From the NCBI GenBank assembly GCA_030038565.1, contig JASHSS010000440.1, positions 1-48,280 on the forward strand: 48,280 nt of DNA, given 5' to 3'. Origin of the DNA: Bryobacteraceae bacterium (lineage in GTDB: Bacteria > Acidobacteriota > Terriglobia > Bryobacterales > Bryobacteraceae). The notes beneath the pieces were generated by a model. The model was given only the letters and a program-made list of their open reading frames with translations, had not been told where the DNA came from and searched no databases. Shown piece by piece: positions 1 to 10,006 of the stretch. The first letter of the stretch is position 1; every line of letters begins with the position of its first letter. The translations under genes were made by a program, and so were the position numbers.

Positions 1-1
1 G

Positions 2-1639
2 TCACCTCTCGCCGACTTCCTGCATGGTGGGCAGGGCTGAGGCGTTCCATCCGCCACCGAGAGCCTGGATCAGCAGCACGCTGGCGGTCATGCGGCGGGT
101 TTGCAAATCGACGGCGCTACGCTCATCCTGCAAGGCGATGGACTGGGTGGTGATGACCTGCAGGTAGGTGGCGATTCCACCGATGTACTGGGCGCGGGAA
201 AGGGTCAAGGAGCGCTCGGCGGCTTTGACGGCCTGATCCGTGACGGCGGCTTCGTTTTCGAGGACGCGCAGGGCGGAGAGGTTGTCTTCCACCTGCTGGA
301 GGGCGGTGAGAACGGTCTGCCGGTAATTGGCGGCGGTGGCGTCGAAAGCCGCCTGGTACTGCTGCACAGTGGCGCGACGCTTGCCAGCATCGAAGAGAGT
401 CTGCGCCAGTTGCGGCCCAATGCTCCAGAAGCGGCTGGGCCAGGTGATCCAGTCGAAGAAGTTGAAATAGTTGCTGGATTCGACTCCGGCCGATGCGCTG
501 AGGGTCAGGGTGGGGTAGAAGGCCGCCATGGCGATGCCGATCTGCTGGTTGGCGGCGGCGGCAGACCGTTCGGCCGCGGCCACATCGGGGCGGCGCTCCA
601 GCAGAACCGAAGGCAAACTCACCGGGATGCGCGGAGGCGGCACGTGGATGGGCGCTCGCGGGATGGAGAACTCCGCCGGCGGCCGGCCGATCAGTATGGC
701 GATGGCGTGCTCCAACTGGGTGCGCTGGACTTCCAGATCGACGAGGGAGGCCTGCGTAGTGTAGAGCTGGGTTTCCGCCTGGGCCACGTCGGAGTCGGAA
801 GCCACGCCGCCGGCGTAGCGATTGCGGGTAAGGGTGAGATACTCCTGGTAAGACTTGGCGGTTTCGTCGAGGAGCGCGATATCCCCATCGGTCCCATGCA
901 GTTGGAAATAGTCCTGGGCGAGTTCCGACTGATACAGGAGGCGGGCGTTTTCTAACTGGGCTGCGGTGGCTTGCGCGGTCTGGGCGCTGGCGGCGACAGT
1001 GCGGTGGATGCTTCCCCAGAGGTCCACGGTATAGGAAGCGTTCGCGCCAAGATCGTAGACGCCCAGCGCGGCGCTGTTGGCGCTAATGGCTTCGGCGCTG
1101 GTGCCGGCGCGCGTGGAAGCCTTCTCACCGGTGGCCGAGACGGACGCGCTGACGAAAGGATACAGAGCGGAGCGCGCCTCACGCACCATGGCGCGGGACT
1201 CCCGGTAGTTGGCCTCGGCCTGGAGAACGTTCTGGTTGGAGATGGCTACCTGCTCTTCGAGTTGGTTGAGGGCGGGGTCGCCGAAGATCTCCCACCAGTT
1301 GCCGCGCAGCACGTCATCGTTGGGCTGGGCTTCCTTCCAGCCTGGGGGTGGAGCTTCCTTGAAAGTCTCCGGCACGGCGATGGTGGGGGTCTTGTAAGGG
1401 GGGACCTTGAGGCAGCCAGTGGTAATGAGGGCGGCGGCGAACAGCGGCAGGGTCTTCACCACGGAGGCACGGAGGGCACGGAGAAACCACGGAGAAAACC
1501 GGGAGAGCGGCGCGGTGCTCGGGGCGGGCGGGGTCTTCACCACGGAGGCACGGAGGGCACGGAGAAACCACGGAGAAAACGAAGGTAGAAAGCGCGGAGA
1601 AAACCGGAAGCCAGGATGCGGAGATTCGGGTTGGCGCAT
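2..1639 (-). CDS. RND efflux outer-membrane factor (OprM/NodT/TolC-like lipoprotein)
   Basis: This is the outer-membrane channel of a tripartite efflux pump. It has the typical duplicated helical and beta-strand architecture of the NodT/OprM family, including the segment 'RRPDVAAAERSAAAANQQIG' and a C-terminal 'GGGW'. It is the last gene of the adaptor-pump-pump-channel operon and starts 6 bases after the second pump. A lipoprotein signal (LFAAALITTGC) places the acylated cysteine at residue 76, which is unusually far from the start. The extra 60 N-terminal residues are translated from two copies of a 50-bp DNA repeat, so FSPWFLRALRASVVKT occurs twice. ATG at 1639 has a good Shine-Dalgarno (GAAGGA). 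GTG at 1462, at the end of the second repeat, would give a normal short lipoprotein signal but lacks a ribosome site. The function is confident and the start is uncertain. Confidence 0.93.
   Translation of the reverse strand: MRQPESPHPGFRFSPRFLPSFSPWFLRALRASVVKTPPAPSTAPLSRFSPWFLRALRASVVKTLPLFAAALITTGCLKVPPYKTPTIAVPETFKEAPPPGWKEAQPNDDVLRGNWWEIFGDPALNQLEEQVAISNQNVLQAEANYRESRAMVREARSALYPFVSASVSATGEKASTRAGTSAEAISANSAALGVYDLGANASYTVDLWGSIHRTVAASAQTAQATAAQLENARLLYQSELAQDYFQLHGTDGDIALLDETAKSYQEYLTLTRNRYAGGVASDSDVAQAETQLYTTQASLVDLEVQRTQLEHAIAILIGRPPAEFSIPRAPIHVPPPRIPVSLPSVLLERRPDVAAAERSAAAANQQIGIAMAAFYPTLTLSASAGVESSNYFNFFDWITWPSRFWSIGPQLAQTLFDAGKRRATVQQYQAAFDATAANYRQTVLTALQQVEDNLSALRVLENEAAVTDQAVKAAERSLTLSRAQYIGGIATYLQVITTQSIALQDERSAVDLQTRRMTASVLLIQALGGGWNASALPTMQEVGER
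1450..1580. repeat. Two perfect 50-bp copies of a CACGGAGG-type repeat
   Basis: Identical 50-bp copies lie at 1450-1499 and 1531-1580, with a period of 81 bp, which is divisible by three. Each copy is itself built from degenerate 8-12 base units of the type CACGGAGG / CACGGAGGG / CACGGAGAAAC. A further decayed unit (gcggagaaaacc) follows at about 1592-1603. The repeat lies inside the 5' end of the outer-membrane factor gene and is read through in frame. I recall very similar sequence dispersed in many environmental bacterial genomes, but I cannot search for it here. Confidence 0.9.
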
Positions 1640-1645
1640 GGGCGA

Positions 1646-4600
1646 TTATCCTTCGATGGGCGCGAACGGTCGGCGATTGACGCCGCGTACACGCTCCCAC
1701 CAATGCTGCACGCGGTCGAAGTAGAGGTACACGACCGGGGTGGTGAACAGAGTCAGCGCCTGGCTCATGAGCAGGCCGCCGATGATGGTGATGCCCAGGG
1801 GGCGGCGCAATTCCGATCCGGTGCCGGTGCCGAGGGCCAGGGGCAGGGCGCCCAGCATAGCGGCGAAGGTGGTCATGAGGATGGGACGGAAGCGCAGCAG
1901 GCTGGCTTCGAAAATGGCGTCGCGAGGGCTTTTCCCCTCGTAGCGTTCGGCGCCCAGGGCGAAATCGACGATCAGGATGCCGTTCTTCTTGACCAGGCCG
2001 ATCAGGAGGATGATGCCGATCATGGCGATGATGCTGAGGTCCGTGTGGGTGAGGAGGAGGGCCAGTTGCGCACCTACGCCGGCGGAGGGGAGCGTGGAAA
2101 GAATCGTGACCGGATGGATATAGCTTTCGTAGAGGATGCCGAGCATGAGGTAGACGGCCGTGAGCGCGGCAGCGATCAGATAGGGTTCGTTGGCGAGCGA
2201 ATCCTGGAAAGCCGCCGCGGTGCCGGAATAGCCAGGCTCGATGGTCGGCGGAAGACCAATTTTACGGGACGCGGCGTCAATAGCCAGGACGGCATCGCCC
2301 AACGCCACGCCGGGCTGCAAGTTGAAGGAGATGGTAACCGAGGGAAACAGGCCCTGGTGGTTGACCGCCAGGGGCGCCACGGTTGGGCCGAAATGGGAGA
2401 TGGCGCTTAAGGGAACCTGCTGGCCGGTGGGCGAGTGCACATAGATGGTTCGCAAAGTGAGCGGATTTTGCCAATACTGCGGGGCGACTTCCATGACCAC
2501 GTGGTACTGGTTGAGCGACTTATACATGGTGGAGACCTGGCGCTGGCCGAAGGCATCGTACAGCACGTTGTCGATCAACTGGGAGGAGATGCCGAAACGC
2601 GAGGCGGTATCGCGGTCGTAGACGACCATGGATTGCAGGCCGCTGTTCTGCTGGTCGGTGTTGACGTCCACGATGATGGGGATTTTCTTCAACTGCTGGA
2701 ACATCAGGGGAGCGTAATGGACCAGGTCCTGGAGATTATCGCCGCGCATGGTGTATTGATACAGCGCGGCGGTGCTGTGTCCGCCCACACGGAGATCCTG
2801 GGAAGCCTGCAGGTACAAGGTCGCGCCGGGGATTTTGGCGAGCTTGGGGCGCAGGCGCTGCATGATGTAATCGACCGTGATGTTGCGCTCGGACATCGGC
2901 TTAAGGGCCACGAACATGCGTCCCTGGTTGATGGTGGATGCGCTGCCTCCGCTTCCGCTACCGGTAAAGCCGTTGACGGTATCCACGGCGGGGTCGGCAG
3001 CTACGATGTTGACCATCTGGAGGAGGATGTTGTCCATGGACTGAAACGATGTGTCCTGGTCGGCGAGGATCGAGCCGACCATGCGTCCGTTGTCCTGCTC
3101 GGGGAAGAAGCCCTTGGGCACGCGGATGAAGAGGAACACGTTGAGGCCGATGGTGGCCAACAGAACCATAAGGGTGGCGAAGGCATGACGGAGGACCACC
3201 GCGAGGAGCCTGCCGTAGAGGCGCACGACCCAGTTGAAAACGGTTTCGACCGCCTGGTAGAGCCATCCGTGTTCTTCGTGCTGGCGCAGCAGGTGGGCGC
3301 ACATCATGGGGGTGGCGGTGAGGGAGACCAGCATGGAGACCCCGATAGCCACCGAAAGGGTGATGGCGAATTCGTGCAGGAGGCGTCCGACGATGCCGCC
3401 CATCAGCAGCAGGGGAATGAACACGGCGATCAGCGAGACGCTCATGGTGACGACGGTGGGGCCGATTTCCTGAGCGCCCTTCAAGGCAGCGGGAAATGGG
3501 CCCATGCCGACTTCCAGGTAGCGGGTGATATTCTCGATCACCACGATGGCGTCATCGACGACGAAACCGGTGGAGATAGTGAGGGCCATCAAGGAAAGGT
3601 TGTCGAGGCTGTAGCCGCACAGGTACATCACGCCGAAGGTTCCCAACAACGAGACCGGAACGGCGATGCTGGGAATGAAGGTGCTGCGGGCATTCTTGAG
3701 GAAGACGAAGACCACCAGGACCACGAGCGCCACCGAGATCAGCAGGGTTCTCTCGACATCGTGGACCGAGGCGCGAATGGTCTGGGTCTGGTCCATGGCG
3801 ATCTGCAAGTCGATGGAGGCGGGAATGGCGGCGTGGACCTGGGGCAGGACGGCGCGGAGACGATCCACGGTATCGATGATGTTGGCGCCCGGCTGGCGGA
3901 AGATGATCACCAGCACGGAGGGTTTGCCATTGGCGTAGCCGGCATTGCGGAGGTCCTCCACCGAATCGACCGCCGTGCCGACATCGGAAACGCGGACGCT
4001 GGCGCCGTTGTGATAGGCGATCAGCAGCGGCTGATAATCGACGGCCTTGAACAACTGGTCATTGGCGCCGACCTCGTACATGGTGTTGCCATTGGCGAAG
4101 TGCCCCTTGGGGGTGTTGGCGTTGGCCGAGGCCAGGACGGTGCGGACCTGCTCGAGGCCGATGCCGTATTTGTTGAGGGCATCGGGGTTCAACTCGACGC
4201 GCACGCCGGGTAGAGCGCTACCCCCTACCACCACCTGCCCGACGCCCTGAACCTGGGAGAGCTTCTGGGCCATGATGGTGGACGCGGCGTCGTACATCTG
4301 GCCCTTGCCGAGGGTTGTGGAGGTGAGGGCGAGCATGAAGATAGGCGAATCGGCGGGATTCACCTTTCGGTAATTGGGGTTGCTGGGGAGATTGGAGGGC
4401 AGATACCCGCGGGCGGCGGCGATGGCTGCCTGCACGTCGCGGGCGGCGGCGTCGATGTTGCGGTTGAGATCGAACTGGAGGGTGATGCTGCTCGCGCCGA
4501 GGGTGCTCGAAGAGGTCATTTCGGTAACCGCGGCGATGCGTCCGAACTGGCGCTCGAGGGGGGTGGCGACCGACGAGGCCATGGTTTCGGGGCTGGCGCC

Positions 4601-4756
4601 GGGCAAGGCCGTGCTCACCGAGATCGTAGGAAAATCCACCTGCGGTAGAGGCGAGACAGGGAGAATCTTGAAGGCGACGGCGCCGGCCAGGGCAATGGCG
4701 ACGGTGAGAAGAGTGGTAGCGACCGGGCGGTGGACGAAGGGCGCGGAAATATTCAT
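1646..4756 (-). CDS. RND efflux pump, inner-membrane transporter (HAE-1, MdtC-like)
   Basis: This is a proton-driven inner-membrane drug/hydrophobe exporter of 1036 residues, the normal length for the HAE-1 family. It shows the N-terminal membrane helix followed by the first large periplasmic loop. The TM4 signature [13 protein letters not shown] carries the paired aspartates of the proton relay. A second periplasmic domain and the C-terminal [13 protein letters not shown] segment follow. It begins 4 bases after the stop of the upstream pump gene and ends 6 bases before the channel gene, so it sits within one operon. Two different adjacent RND pumps behind a single adaptor is the MdtB/MdtC arrangement, in which the active trimer is heteromeric. 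That pairing is inferred from gene order. The substrate cannot be read from the sequence. Confidence 0.95.
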   Translation of the reverse strand: MNISAPFVHRPVATTLLTVAIALAGAVAFKILPVSPLPQVDFPTISVSTALPGASPETMASSVATPLERQFGRIAAVTEMTSSSTLGASSITLQFDLNRNIDAAARDVQAAIAAARGYLPSNLPSNPNYRKVNPADSPIFMLALTSTTLGKGQMYDAASTIMAQKLSQVQGVGQVVVGGSALPGVRVELNPDALNKYGIGLEQVRTVLASANANTPKGHFANGNTMYEVGANDQLFKAVDYQPLLIAYHNGASVRVSDVGTAVDSVEDLRNAGYANGKPSVLVIIFRQPGANIIDTVDRLRAVLPQVHAAIPASIDLQIAMDQTQTIRASVHDVERTLLISVALVVLVVFVFLKNARSTFIPSIAVPVSLLGTFGVMYLCGYSLDNLSLMALTISTGFVVDDAIVVIENITRYLEVGMGPFPAALKGAQEIGPTVVTMSVSLIAVFIPLLLMGGIVGRLLHEFAITLSVAIGVSMLVSLTATPMMCAHLLRQHEEHGWLYQAVETVFNWVVRLYGRLLAVVLRHAFATLMVLLATIGLNVFLFIRVPKGFFPEQDNGRMVGSILADQDTSFQSMDNILLQMVNIVAADPAVDTVNGFTGSGSGGSASTINQGRMFVALKPMSERNITVDYIMQRLRPKLAKIPGATLYLQASQDLRVGGHSTAALYQYTMRGDNLQDLVHYAPLMFQQLKKIPIIVDVNTDQQNSGLQSMVVYDRDTASRFGISSQLIDNVLYDAFGQRQVSTMYKSLNQYHVVMEVAPQYWQNPLTLRTIYVHSPTGQQVPLSAISHFGPTVAPLAVNHQGLFPSVTISFNLQPGVALGDAVLAIDAASRKIGLPPTIEPGYSGTAAAFQDSLANEPYLIAAALTAVYLMLGILYESYIHPVTILSTLPSAGVGAQLALLLTHTDLSIIAMIGIILLIGLVKKNGILIVDFALGAERYEGKSPRDAIFEASLLRFRPILMTTFAAMLGALPLALGTGTGSELRRPLGITIIGGLLMSQALTLFTTPVVYLYFDRVQHWWERVRGVNRRPFAPIEG

Positions 4757-4760
4757 GGCA

Positions 4761-7700
4761 TCACTCCGCGGGAACCACCCCGGGATCCAGATCGGGGCTG
4801 ATTTCGGTATGCCCGGGGCGCGAGAAGCGGCGGGCCAAACGGTCGAAGAACAGATAAATCACCGGGGTGGTGAAGAGGGTCAGCATCTGGCTGATGAGAA
4901 GGCCGCCGATCATGGTGATGCCGAGGGGACGGCGCAGTTCGGAGCCGGTGCCGGTGCCGAGAGCCAGTGGTACGGCGCCGAGCAGGGCGGCCATGGTGGT
5001 CATCATGATGGGACGGAAGCGCAGCAGGCAGGCCTGGTAGATGGCGTCGATGGGGGCCATGCCTTCTTTTCGTTCGGCATCCAGGGCGAAATCGATCATC
5101 ATGATGCCGTTCTTCTTGACGATGCCGATCAGGAGGACAATGCCGATCAGGGAGATGACGCTGAAATCCTGGCCGCAGACGTTGAGCGCCAGGAGCGCGC
5201 CCACACCCGCCGAGGGAAGCGTGGAGAGGATGGTGATGGGGTGGATATAGCTTTCGTAGAGCACGCCGAGAACGATATACACGGTCACCAGGGCTGCCAG
5301 AATCAGCACCCACTCGTTGGCGAGCGAAGCCTGAAAAGCCTGCGCAGTGCCTTGAAAAGAGGCTTGCAGGCTTTCCGGCATATTGAGATCGTCCTTTACC
5401 CGGTTCACGGCGTTCACGGCATCGCCCAGGGAGGCGTTAGGGGCAAGATTGAAGGAGAGAGTGATGACCGGGAACTGGCCCTGATGGTTGACAGTGATGG
5501 GGACGGCCCGGGTTTCCAGGTGGGTAAACGCGCTGAGCGGGACTTGGCCTCCGTTCGGGAAGACCGTGGAGGAAGCGATGTTTCCGCCGGACACCTGGCT
5601 GCTGGGAATGGATGTCGCGGCAGCGCTGGCGGCAGTGGCTGAATTGGCGGCGGTGGTGGCGGCGGTGCTCGTATTGGAAGGTCCCTGCGAGAGCGCCGAG
5701 GTCGAAGAACCGCCCGCCACCAGGCCCCCTGCGGAGGAGGACGCGGTGGTGGCCGCGGTACGGATAAACAGGTTGCGCAGCTCGGTGGGATTCTGCTGGA
5801 ACTCAGGCTTCACTTCCAGCACCACGTGGTACTGATTGAGCTGCGTGAACATGGTGGACACTTCGCGCTGGCCGTAGGCGTCGTAGAGGGTCTGGTCGAT
5901 CATGGAGGGGGTGATCCCCAGGCGCGAGGCGGTGTCGCGATCGAACACCAGGGTGGTGCGGAGACCTTGCAACTGCTGATCGGTGGCCACATCGGTGAGG
6001 GCGGGGATTTGCTTCAGGCGGGCGACCATGCGGGGAGCGTAGTCGTTGAGCTCGTCGGCGCTGGGGTCTTCCAGGGTGTATTGGAACTGGGTGCGGCTGA
6101 CGCGGTCTTCCACCGTCAGATCCTGCACGGGCTGCATGAACAAGGTGATGCCGGCGACATCGGAGAGGCGCGGCTGGATGCGGCGAATGACATCGCTGGC
6201 GGTGATTTTGCGCTCGGCCAGCGGCTTGAGATTGATAAGAATGCGGCCGCTGTTGAGGGTGGTGTTGGTGCCGTCGATGCCGATGAAGGAGGACAGGCTC
6301 TCGACCGCGGGGTCGGCGAGAATCGCCTTGGCGAGGCGCTGCTGAAGGGCGGACATCTGGGGAAACGACACCGATTGCGCGGCTTCGGAAACGCCTTGGA
6401 TCACGCCGGTATCCTGAATCGGGAAAAAGCCCTTAGGGATGGTGTAGAACTGGTAGCAGGTAAGCGCCAACGTCCCGGCGGCCACCAGGAGCGTGGCGGT
6501 TTGCCAGCGCAGGACAAACTGCAAGATCTTGCCATACACGGCGATGGTGGCTTCGAAGGCGCGTTCGGAGGCGCGGAAGAGACGTCCCTGGGAGGCTTCC
6601 GGCTGGTGCTTCAGCAGCTTGGAGCACATCATGGGCGTCAGGGTGAGGGAGACCACCGCGGAGACCAGGATGGTGACCGCCAGGGTGATGGCGAACTCGC
6701 GGAAGAGCCGGCCGACGATATCACCCATGAAGAGCAGGGGAATGAGCACGGCGATGAGCGAGATGGTGAGGGAGATAATCGTGAAGCCGATCTGCTCGGC
6801 GCCGCGCAGGGCCGCCCGCATGGGCTGCTCACCCTCCTCGATGTAACGCATGATGTTCTCGATCATGACGATGGCGTCGTCCACCACGAAGCCGGTGGAA
6901 ATCGTGAGCGCCATGAGGGTGAGATTGTTGAGGCTGTAACCGAGCAGGTACATGACCCCGAACGTTCCCACCAGCGAGAGCGGAACGGCGATGCTGGGAA
7001 TAACGGTGGCCGACAGGTTGCGCAGGAACAGGAAGATCACCATGACCACCAGGCCGATGGTCAGGAGCAGTTCGAACTGGACGTCCTCGACCGAGGCGCG
7101 GATGGTGTTGGTGCGGTCGGTTAGAATCTTCACGTCAATCGACTTGGGGAGGGTGGAGGTGAGCTGCGGCAGGAGGGTTTCGATGCGGTCCACCACCTGG
7201 ATGATGTTGGCGCCGGGCTGCCGCTGGATGTTCATGATGACCGCCGGCACATCGTTCATCCAGGCGGCCTGGCGGATGTTTTCGACGTCGTCCACCACGT
7301 CAGCGACCTTGGAGAGCTTCACCGGCGCGCCGTTGCGGTAGGCCACGATCAGGGGGCGGTAATCGTCCGAGGAGAGCAACTGGTCGTTGGCGCCGATCTG
7401 GTAATCCTGGTGGAGGCCGTCGAAGTTGCCCTTGGCCTGGTTGACGTTGGCGGCGACGATGGCGCTGCGGATATCTTCCAGGTTGAGGCCGTAGGAGGCC
7501 AGCATGGTGGGGTTGGCCTGGATGCGGACAGCGGGCTTCTGTCCGCCGCTGATGCTGACCAGGCCGACGCCGGGCAACTGCGAAATCTTGGGCGCGAGGC
7601 GGGTGTCGGCCAGGTCTTCCACATGCGAAAGCTGTTCGGTTTTGGAAGTCAGGGCGAGGGTCAGGATGGGGGTGTCGGCGGGATTGGTTTTCGCGTAGAC

Positions 7701-8081
7701 CGGCGGAACCGGAAGGTCCGAGGGGAGATAGGTTCCGGCGGCGTTGATGGATTGCTGCACTTCCTGCTCGGCCACGTCGATGCTGAGGCTGAGGTTAAAT
7801 TGCAGGGTGATGACCGAGCTGCCGTCGGAGCTGGTGGAAGTCATCTGCTGAAGACCCGGCACCTGGCCAAACTGGCGCTCCAGGGGCGAGGTGACGGAAG
7901 AGGACATCACGTCGGGGCTGGCGCCAGGGTAGAAGGTCAGCACCTGGATGGTGGGGTAATCGACCTCTGGCAGCGCCGAGATGGGCAACTGCTTATAAGC
8001 CACGCCTCCGGCGAGGAGGATGCCGATCATCAGGAGCGAGGTTGCGACGGGCCGGAGGATGAATGTCCGGGAAGGACTCAC
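4761..8081 (-). CDS. RND efflux pump, inner-membrane transporter (HAE-1, MdtB-like) with a low-complexity insert
   Basis: This is the first of two adjacent RND pump subunits, 1106 residues. The family signatures are clear: N-terminal FILRPVATS, the TM4 aspartate pair in [13 protein letters not shown], and [13 protein letters not shown] near the C-terminus. It starts at GTG (8081), overlapping the adaptor stop as GTGA, which indicates translational coupling. Compared with the neighbouring pump it carries about 65 extra residues, rich in Ser, Thr, Ala and Gly, at roughly residues 775-842. They fall in the second periplasmic (funnel) domain, just before GGQVPLSAF. The rest aligns well by eye with its paralogue, so the insert explains the extra length. 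It probably pairs with the next gene in one heteromeric pump. Confidence 0.95.
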   Translation of the reverse strand: MSPSRTFILRPVATSLLMIGILLAGGVAYKQLPISALPEVDYPTIQVLTFYPGASPDVMSSSVTSPLERQFGQVPGLQQMTSTSSDGSSVITLQFNLSLSIDVAEQEVQQSINAAGTYLPSDLPVPPVYAKTNPADTPILTLALTSKTEQLSHVEDLADTRLAPKISQLPGVGLVSISGGQKPAVRIQANPTMLASYGLNLEDIRSAIVAANVNQAKGNFDGLHQDYQIGANDQLLSSDDYRPLIVAYRNGAPVKLSKVADVVDDVENIRQAAWMNDVPAVIMNIQRQPGANIIQVVDRIETLLPQLTSTLPKSIDVKILTDRTNTIRASVEDVQFELLLTIGLVVMVIFLFLRNLSATVIPSIAVPLSLVGTFGVMYLLGYSLNNLTLMALTISTGFVVDDAIVMIENIMRYIEEGEQPMRAALRGAEQIGFTIISLTISLIAVLIPLLFMGDIVGRLFREFAITLAVTILVSAVVSLTLTPMMCSKLLKHQPEASQGRLFRASERAFEATIAVYGKILQFVLRWQTATLLVAAGTLALTCYQFYTIPKGFFPIQDTGVIQGVSEAAQSVSFPQMSALQQRLAKAILADPAVESLSSFIGIDGTNTTLNSGRILINLKPLAERKITASDVIRRIQPRLSDVAGITLFMQPVQDLTVEDRVSRTQFQYTLEDPSADELNDYAPRMVARLKQIPALTDVATDQQLQGLRTTLVFDRDTASRLGITPSMIDQTLYDAYGQREVSTMFTQLNQYHVVLEVKPEFQQNPTELRNLFIRTAATTASSSAGGLVAGGSSTSALSQGPSNTSTAATTAANSATAASAAATSIPSSQVSGGNIASSTVFPNGGQVPLSAFTHLETRAVPITVNHQGQFPVITLSFNLAPNASLGDAVNAVNRVKDDLNMPESLQASFQGTAQAFQASLANEWVLILAALVTVYIVLGVLYESYIHPITILSTLPSAGVGALLALNVCGQDFSVISLIGIVLLIGIVKKNGIMMIDFALDAERKEGMAPIDAIYQACLLRFRPIMMTTMAALLGAVPLALGTGTGSELRRPLGITMIGGLLISQMLTLFTTPVIYLFFDRLARRFSRPGHTEISPDLDPGVVPAE

Positions 8082-9403
8082 TTCTTCTTTCCTCCGGACT
8101 TGCCGGATTTGGATCCCGCGGTGGAGCCCGGCTGGTCGCCGGCAATCTGCACCGTGACCTTGGTACCTTCCGCCAGTTTATCGACCCCCGTCATCACCAG
8201 CACGTCGCCCGGGCCGACGCCGTCCGTAATTTCGGTCGAATCGCCCTCGGTGACCCCCAGAGTGACCGGCCGGACAGTCACGGTCTGGTCGTCCTTGACC
8301 GCATAAACGTAGGTGGTGGTGCTGGTTCGCTGGATGACGGCGGTCGGCACCAGGACCACGCCGGATTTCTCTTCCACCAGCAGGCGCACGTTGACGAACT
8401 GGTTGGGGAAGAGCAGGTTGGCGGGATTATCGAAATTCGCGCGGAGGCGCAGGGAGCCGGTGGTTGGATCGATCTGGTTATCCACGGTGGCGAGCGTCCC
8501 GGAGGCGATCCGGGCGGTATTGGCGCGGTCCCACGCCTCGGCCGTCAAATGCTGGCCGGCGGCCAGTTTGCGGAGCACGGTGGGCAAATCGTCCTCGGCC
8601 ACGGTGAAGATCACGCTGATGGGGTCGATCTGGGTAATCACCACCAAGCCGTTGGAGTCGGTGGTCTGCACGATATTGCCGGGATCCACCAGCCGCAGCC
8701 CCACCCTTCCGGTAATGGGCGCGGTGATGTGGCAGTACACCAGGTCCAGTTGGGCGTTGGCGATCTGCGCCTCGTCGGTTTTCACGACGCCTTCGTCCTG
8801 CAAAACCGTGGCCTTCTGGGTGGTCAATTGTTGTTCGGGAATGGCGTTCTGCGCCAGCAGCTTGGTGTAGCGATCCTGGTCGATGCGGGCGTTGTTGAGA
8901 ATGGCCTGGTCACGGAGCAGGGCTCCTTGGGCCTGCTGCAACATGACCTCAAAGGGACGCGGGTCGATGAGCGCCAGGAGGTCGCCTTTGTGGACAATGT
9001 CGCCCTCGTTGTAGTGGATTTCCATCAACTGGCCGCTCACCACGCTCTTGATCACGTCCGTGTAGATGGGGGTGACAGAGCCGAGGCCAGTGATGACGAC
9101 CCCGATATTGCCCCGGCGGGCCTTGGCGGCCACTACGGGCACGGCGCCCGAAAGGCCCTTTTTGCCGGATTTCGCCGCAGTGGGCGCGGGGGCCAGCAGG
9201 GTTTCGGCCTTGGGGCCGTAGCGCCAGGCGGCGAAGGCCAGCAGCGCCAGAACCGGCAGCCACAACCAACGCCAACCAGAGCGGCGGCCTTCCGGAGGTT
9301 TGCCCAATGGAAGTTTGGTGACCGGAAGCTTGGTGGCGGGTTTGGTGGCGGGAGACCCGATCAGCCCGCCCGGCTCCATAGCAGGGGGAGGTTGTTCCGT
9401 CAT
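8078..9403 (-). CDS. RND efflux periplasmic adaptor (membrane fusion protein, MdtA-like)
   Basis: This is the periplasmic adaptor that joins the inner-membrane RND pump to the outer-membrane channel. Residues 1-43 form a cytoplasmic Pro/Lys-rich tail with a short internal repeat (TKLP). A membrane anchor follows at about residues 44-60. Then come the lipoyl/barrel-sandwich half-motif ([28 protein letters not shown]), an alpha-hairpin, the second lipoyl half ([18 protein letters not shown]) and beta-barrel domains. The C-terminus is Lys/Gly/Ser-rich. ATG at 9403 is preceded by GGTGGTGA. It is the first gene of the operon, so control of the pump probably acts in the gap upstream, where a direct repeat pair and a palindrome are found. 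No regulator gene is adjacent. Confidence 0.93.
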   Translation of the reverse strand: MTEQPPPAMEPGGLIGSPATKPATKLPVTKLPLGKPPEGRRSGWRWLWLPVLALLAFAAWRYGPKAETLLAPAPTAAKSGKKGLSGAVPVVAAKARRGNIGVVITGLGSVTPIYTDVIKSVVSGQLMEIHYNEGDIVHKGDLLALIDPRPFEVMLQQAQGALLRDQAILNNARIDQDRYTKLLAQNAIPEQQLTTQKATVLQDEGVVKTDEAQIANAQLDLVYCHITAPITGRVGLRLVDPGNIVQTTDSNGLVVITQIDPISVIFTVAEDDLPTVLRKLAAGQHLTAEAWDRANTARIASGTLATVDNQIDPTTGSLRLRANFDNPANLLFPNQFVNVRLLVEEKSGVVLVPTAVIQRTSTTTYVYAVKDDQTVTVRPVTLGVTEGDSTEITDGVGPGDVLVMTGVDKLAEGTKVTVQIAGDQPGSTAGSKSGKSGGKKK

Positions 9404-9459
9404 TTCACCACCCAGTCAATCGCTTTGCAATGTGGAAACAGCATACCGAATACCTCTTA

Positions 9460-9514
9460 CGAGCATAAATCGCGGGATGCACCCAGCGACATAGCCCTTC
9501 CGAGCATAAAGCGC
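9460..9514. promoter_or_regulatory. Direct repeat pair upstream of the efflux operon, possible regulator sites
   Basis: CGAGCATAAATCGC (9460-9473) and CGAGCATAAAGCGC (9501-9514) match at 13 of 14 positions. They lie 41 bp apart, close to four helical turns, and 57-111 bp upstream of the adaptor start. Spaced copies on one DNA face suit a dimeric regulator or activator. The functional reading is inference. Confidence 0.4.
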
Positions 9515-9736
9515 CTATCCGGTCGGCCCGAACTGGTAGGGCCACAGCCACCCACGCCGACGTGGGGAAGCCGGTGGAACCCATCGCGGTAGGGGTCGGT
9601 TGGCTATCCCGGAAATTCACAGTGAGATGTCTTATTCTACAACAACCTCCAAAGGTCGTAGCGGGAGCCTCATCCCTGTTTGGGGGTCAGTCGGAGGCCT
9701 TTCCGGGTCTACGGGAAGTAGCGCTCTAATGAGTAA

Positions 9737-9754
9737 TGCCACGCATGCGTGGCA
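9737..9754. promoter_or_regulatory. 18-bp perfect palindrome (possible operator)
   Basis: TGCCACGCATGCGTGGCA reads the same on both strands with no spacer. It lies in the gap between the divergent efflux and esterase genes, about 330 bp from one and 250 bp from the other. It could bind a symmetric regulator or be part of a REP-like element. Confidence 0.4.
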
Positions 9755-9988
9755 ATTTCCCGCGCGGACCGTACCGCTGCGACACGCCGGTACTTGGATT
9801 GTGGCGATTCGCGGCGCCGTACACCGGTCCCAGACCTGTTGCCGGGTCCGCGCGTTGCGCACCTGGAAAGCCGCGCCGGGGTCCAGTGTCCAACGGGCAC
9901 TGCCAAGGGCACCCGCAGCGCATTCCCTTAGCCGTAGCCCTCGCGTTTGGGAGGGACAGCCGAAGTCTGCCGAGCCCCATTTTGGGAG

Positions 9989-9994
9989 TATAGT
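9989..9994 (+). promoter_or_regulatory. Possible -10 element of the esterase gene
   Basis: TATAGT lies 13 bases before the esterase ATG. The -35 region is poor (TCTGCC at 17-bp spacing). No Shine-Dalgarno is visible before the ATG, so if this promoter is used the transcript would be nearly leaderless. Confidence 0.25.
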
Positions 9995-10006
9995 TCTTAG
10001 TGACGT

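Larger units (their letters stand above)
9404..10006. other. Divergent intergenic region without a recognisable gene
   Basis: This stretch of about 600 bases separates the leftward efflux operon from the rightward esterase gene. The short ORFs listed here overlap on both strands, lack ribosome sites and resemble nothing I know, so I treat them as chance. It holds a 14-bp direct repeat pair near the efflux operon, an 18-bp perfect palindrome near its middle, and smaller inverted repeats such as GTACCG/CGGTAC at 9771-9793. The region from about 9760 to 9960 is very GC-rich. Confidence 0.6.

Noticed and set aside
101-955. Long plus-strand ORFs opposite the efflux, flagellar and SPFH genes, such as 101-955, 2435-4213 and 42328-43899
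   Set aside because: They mirror real genes on the other strand or in another frame. They have Gly/Arg/His-rich or low-complexity translations with no family match, and arise from high GC codon bias.
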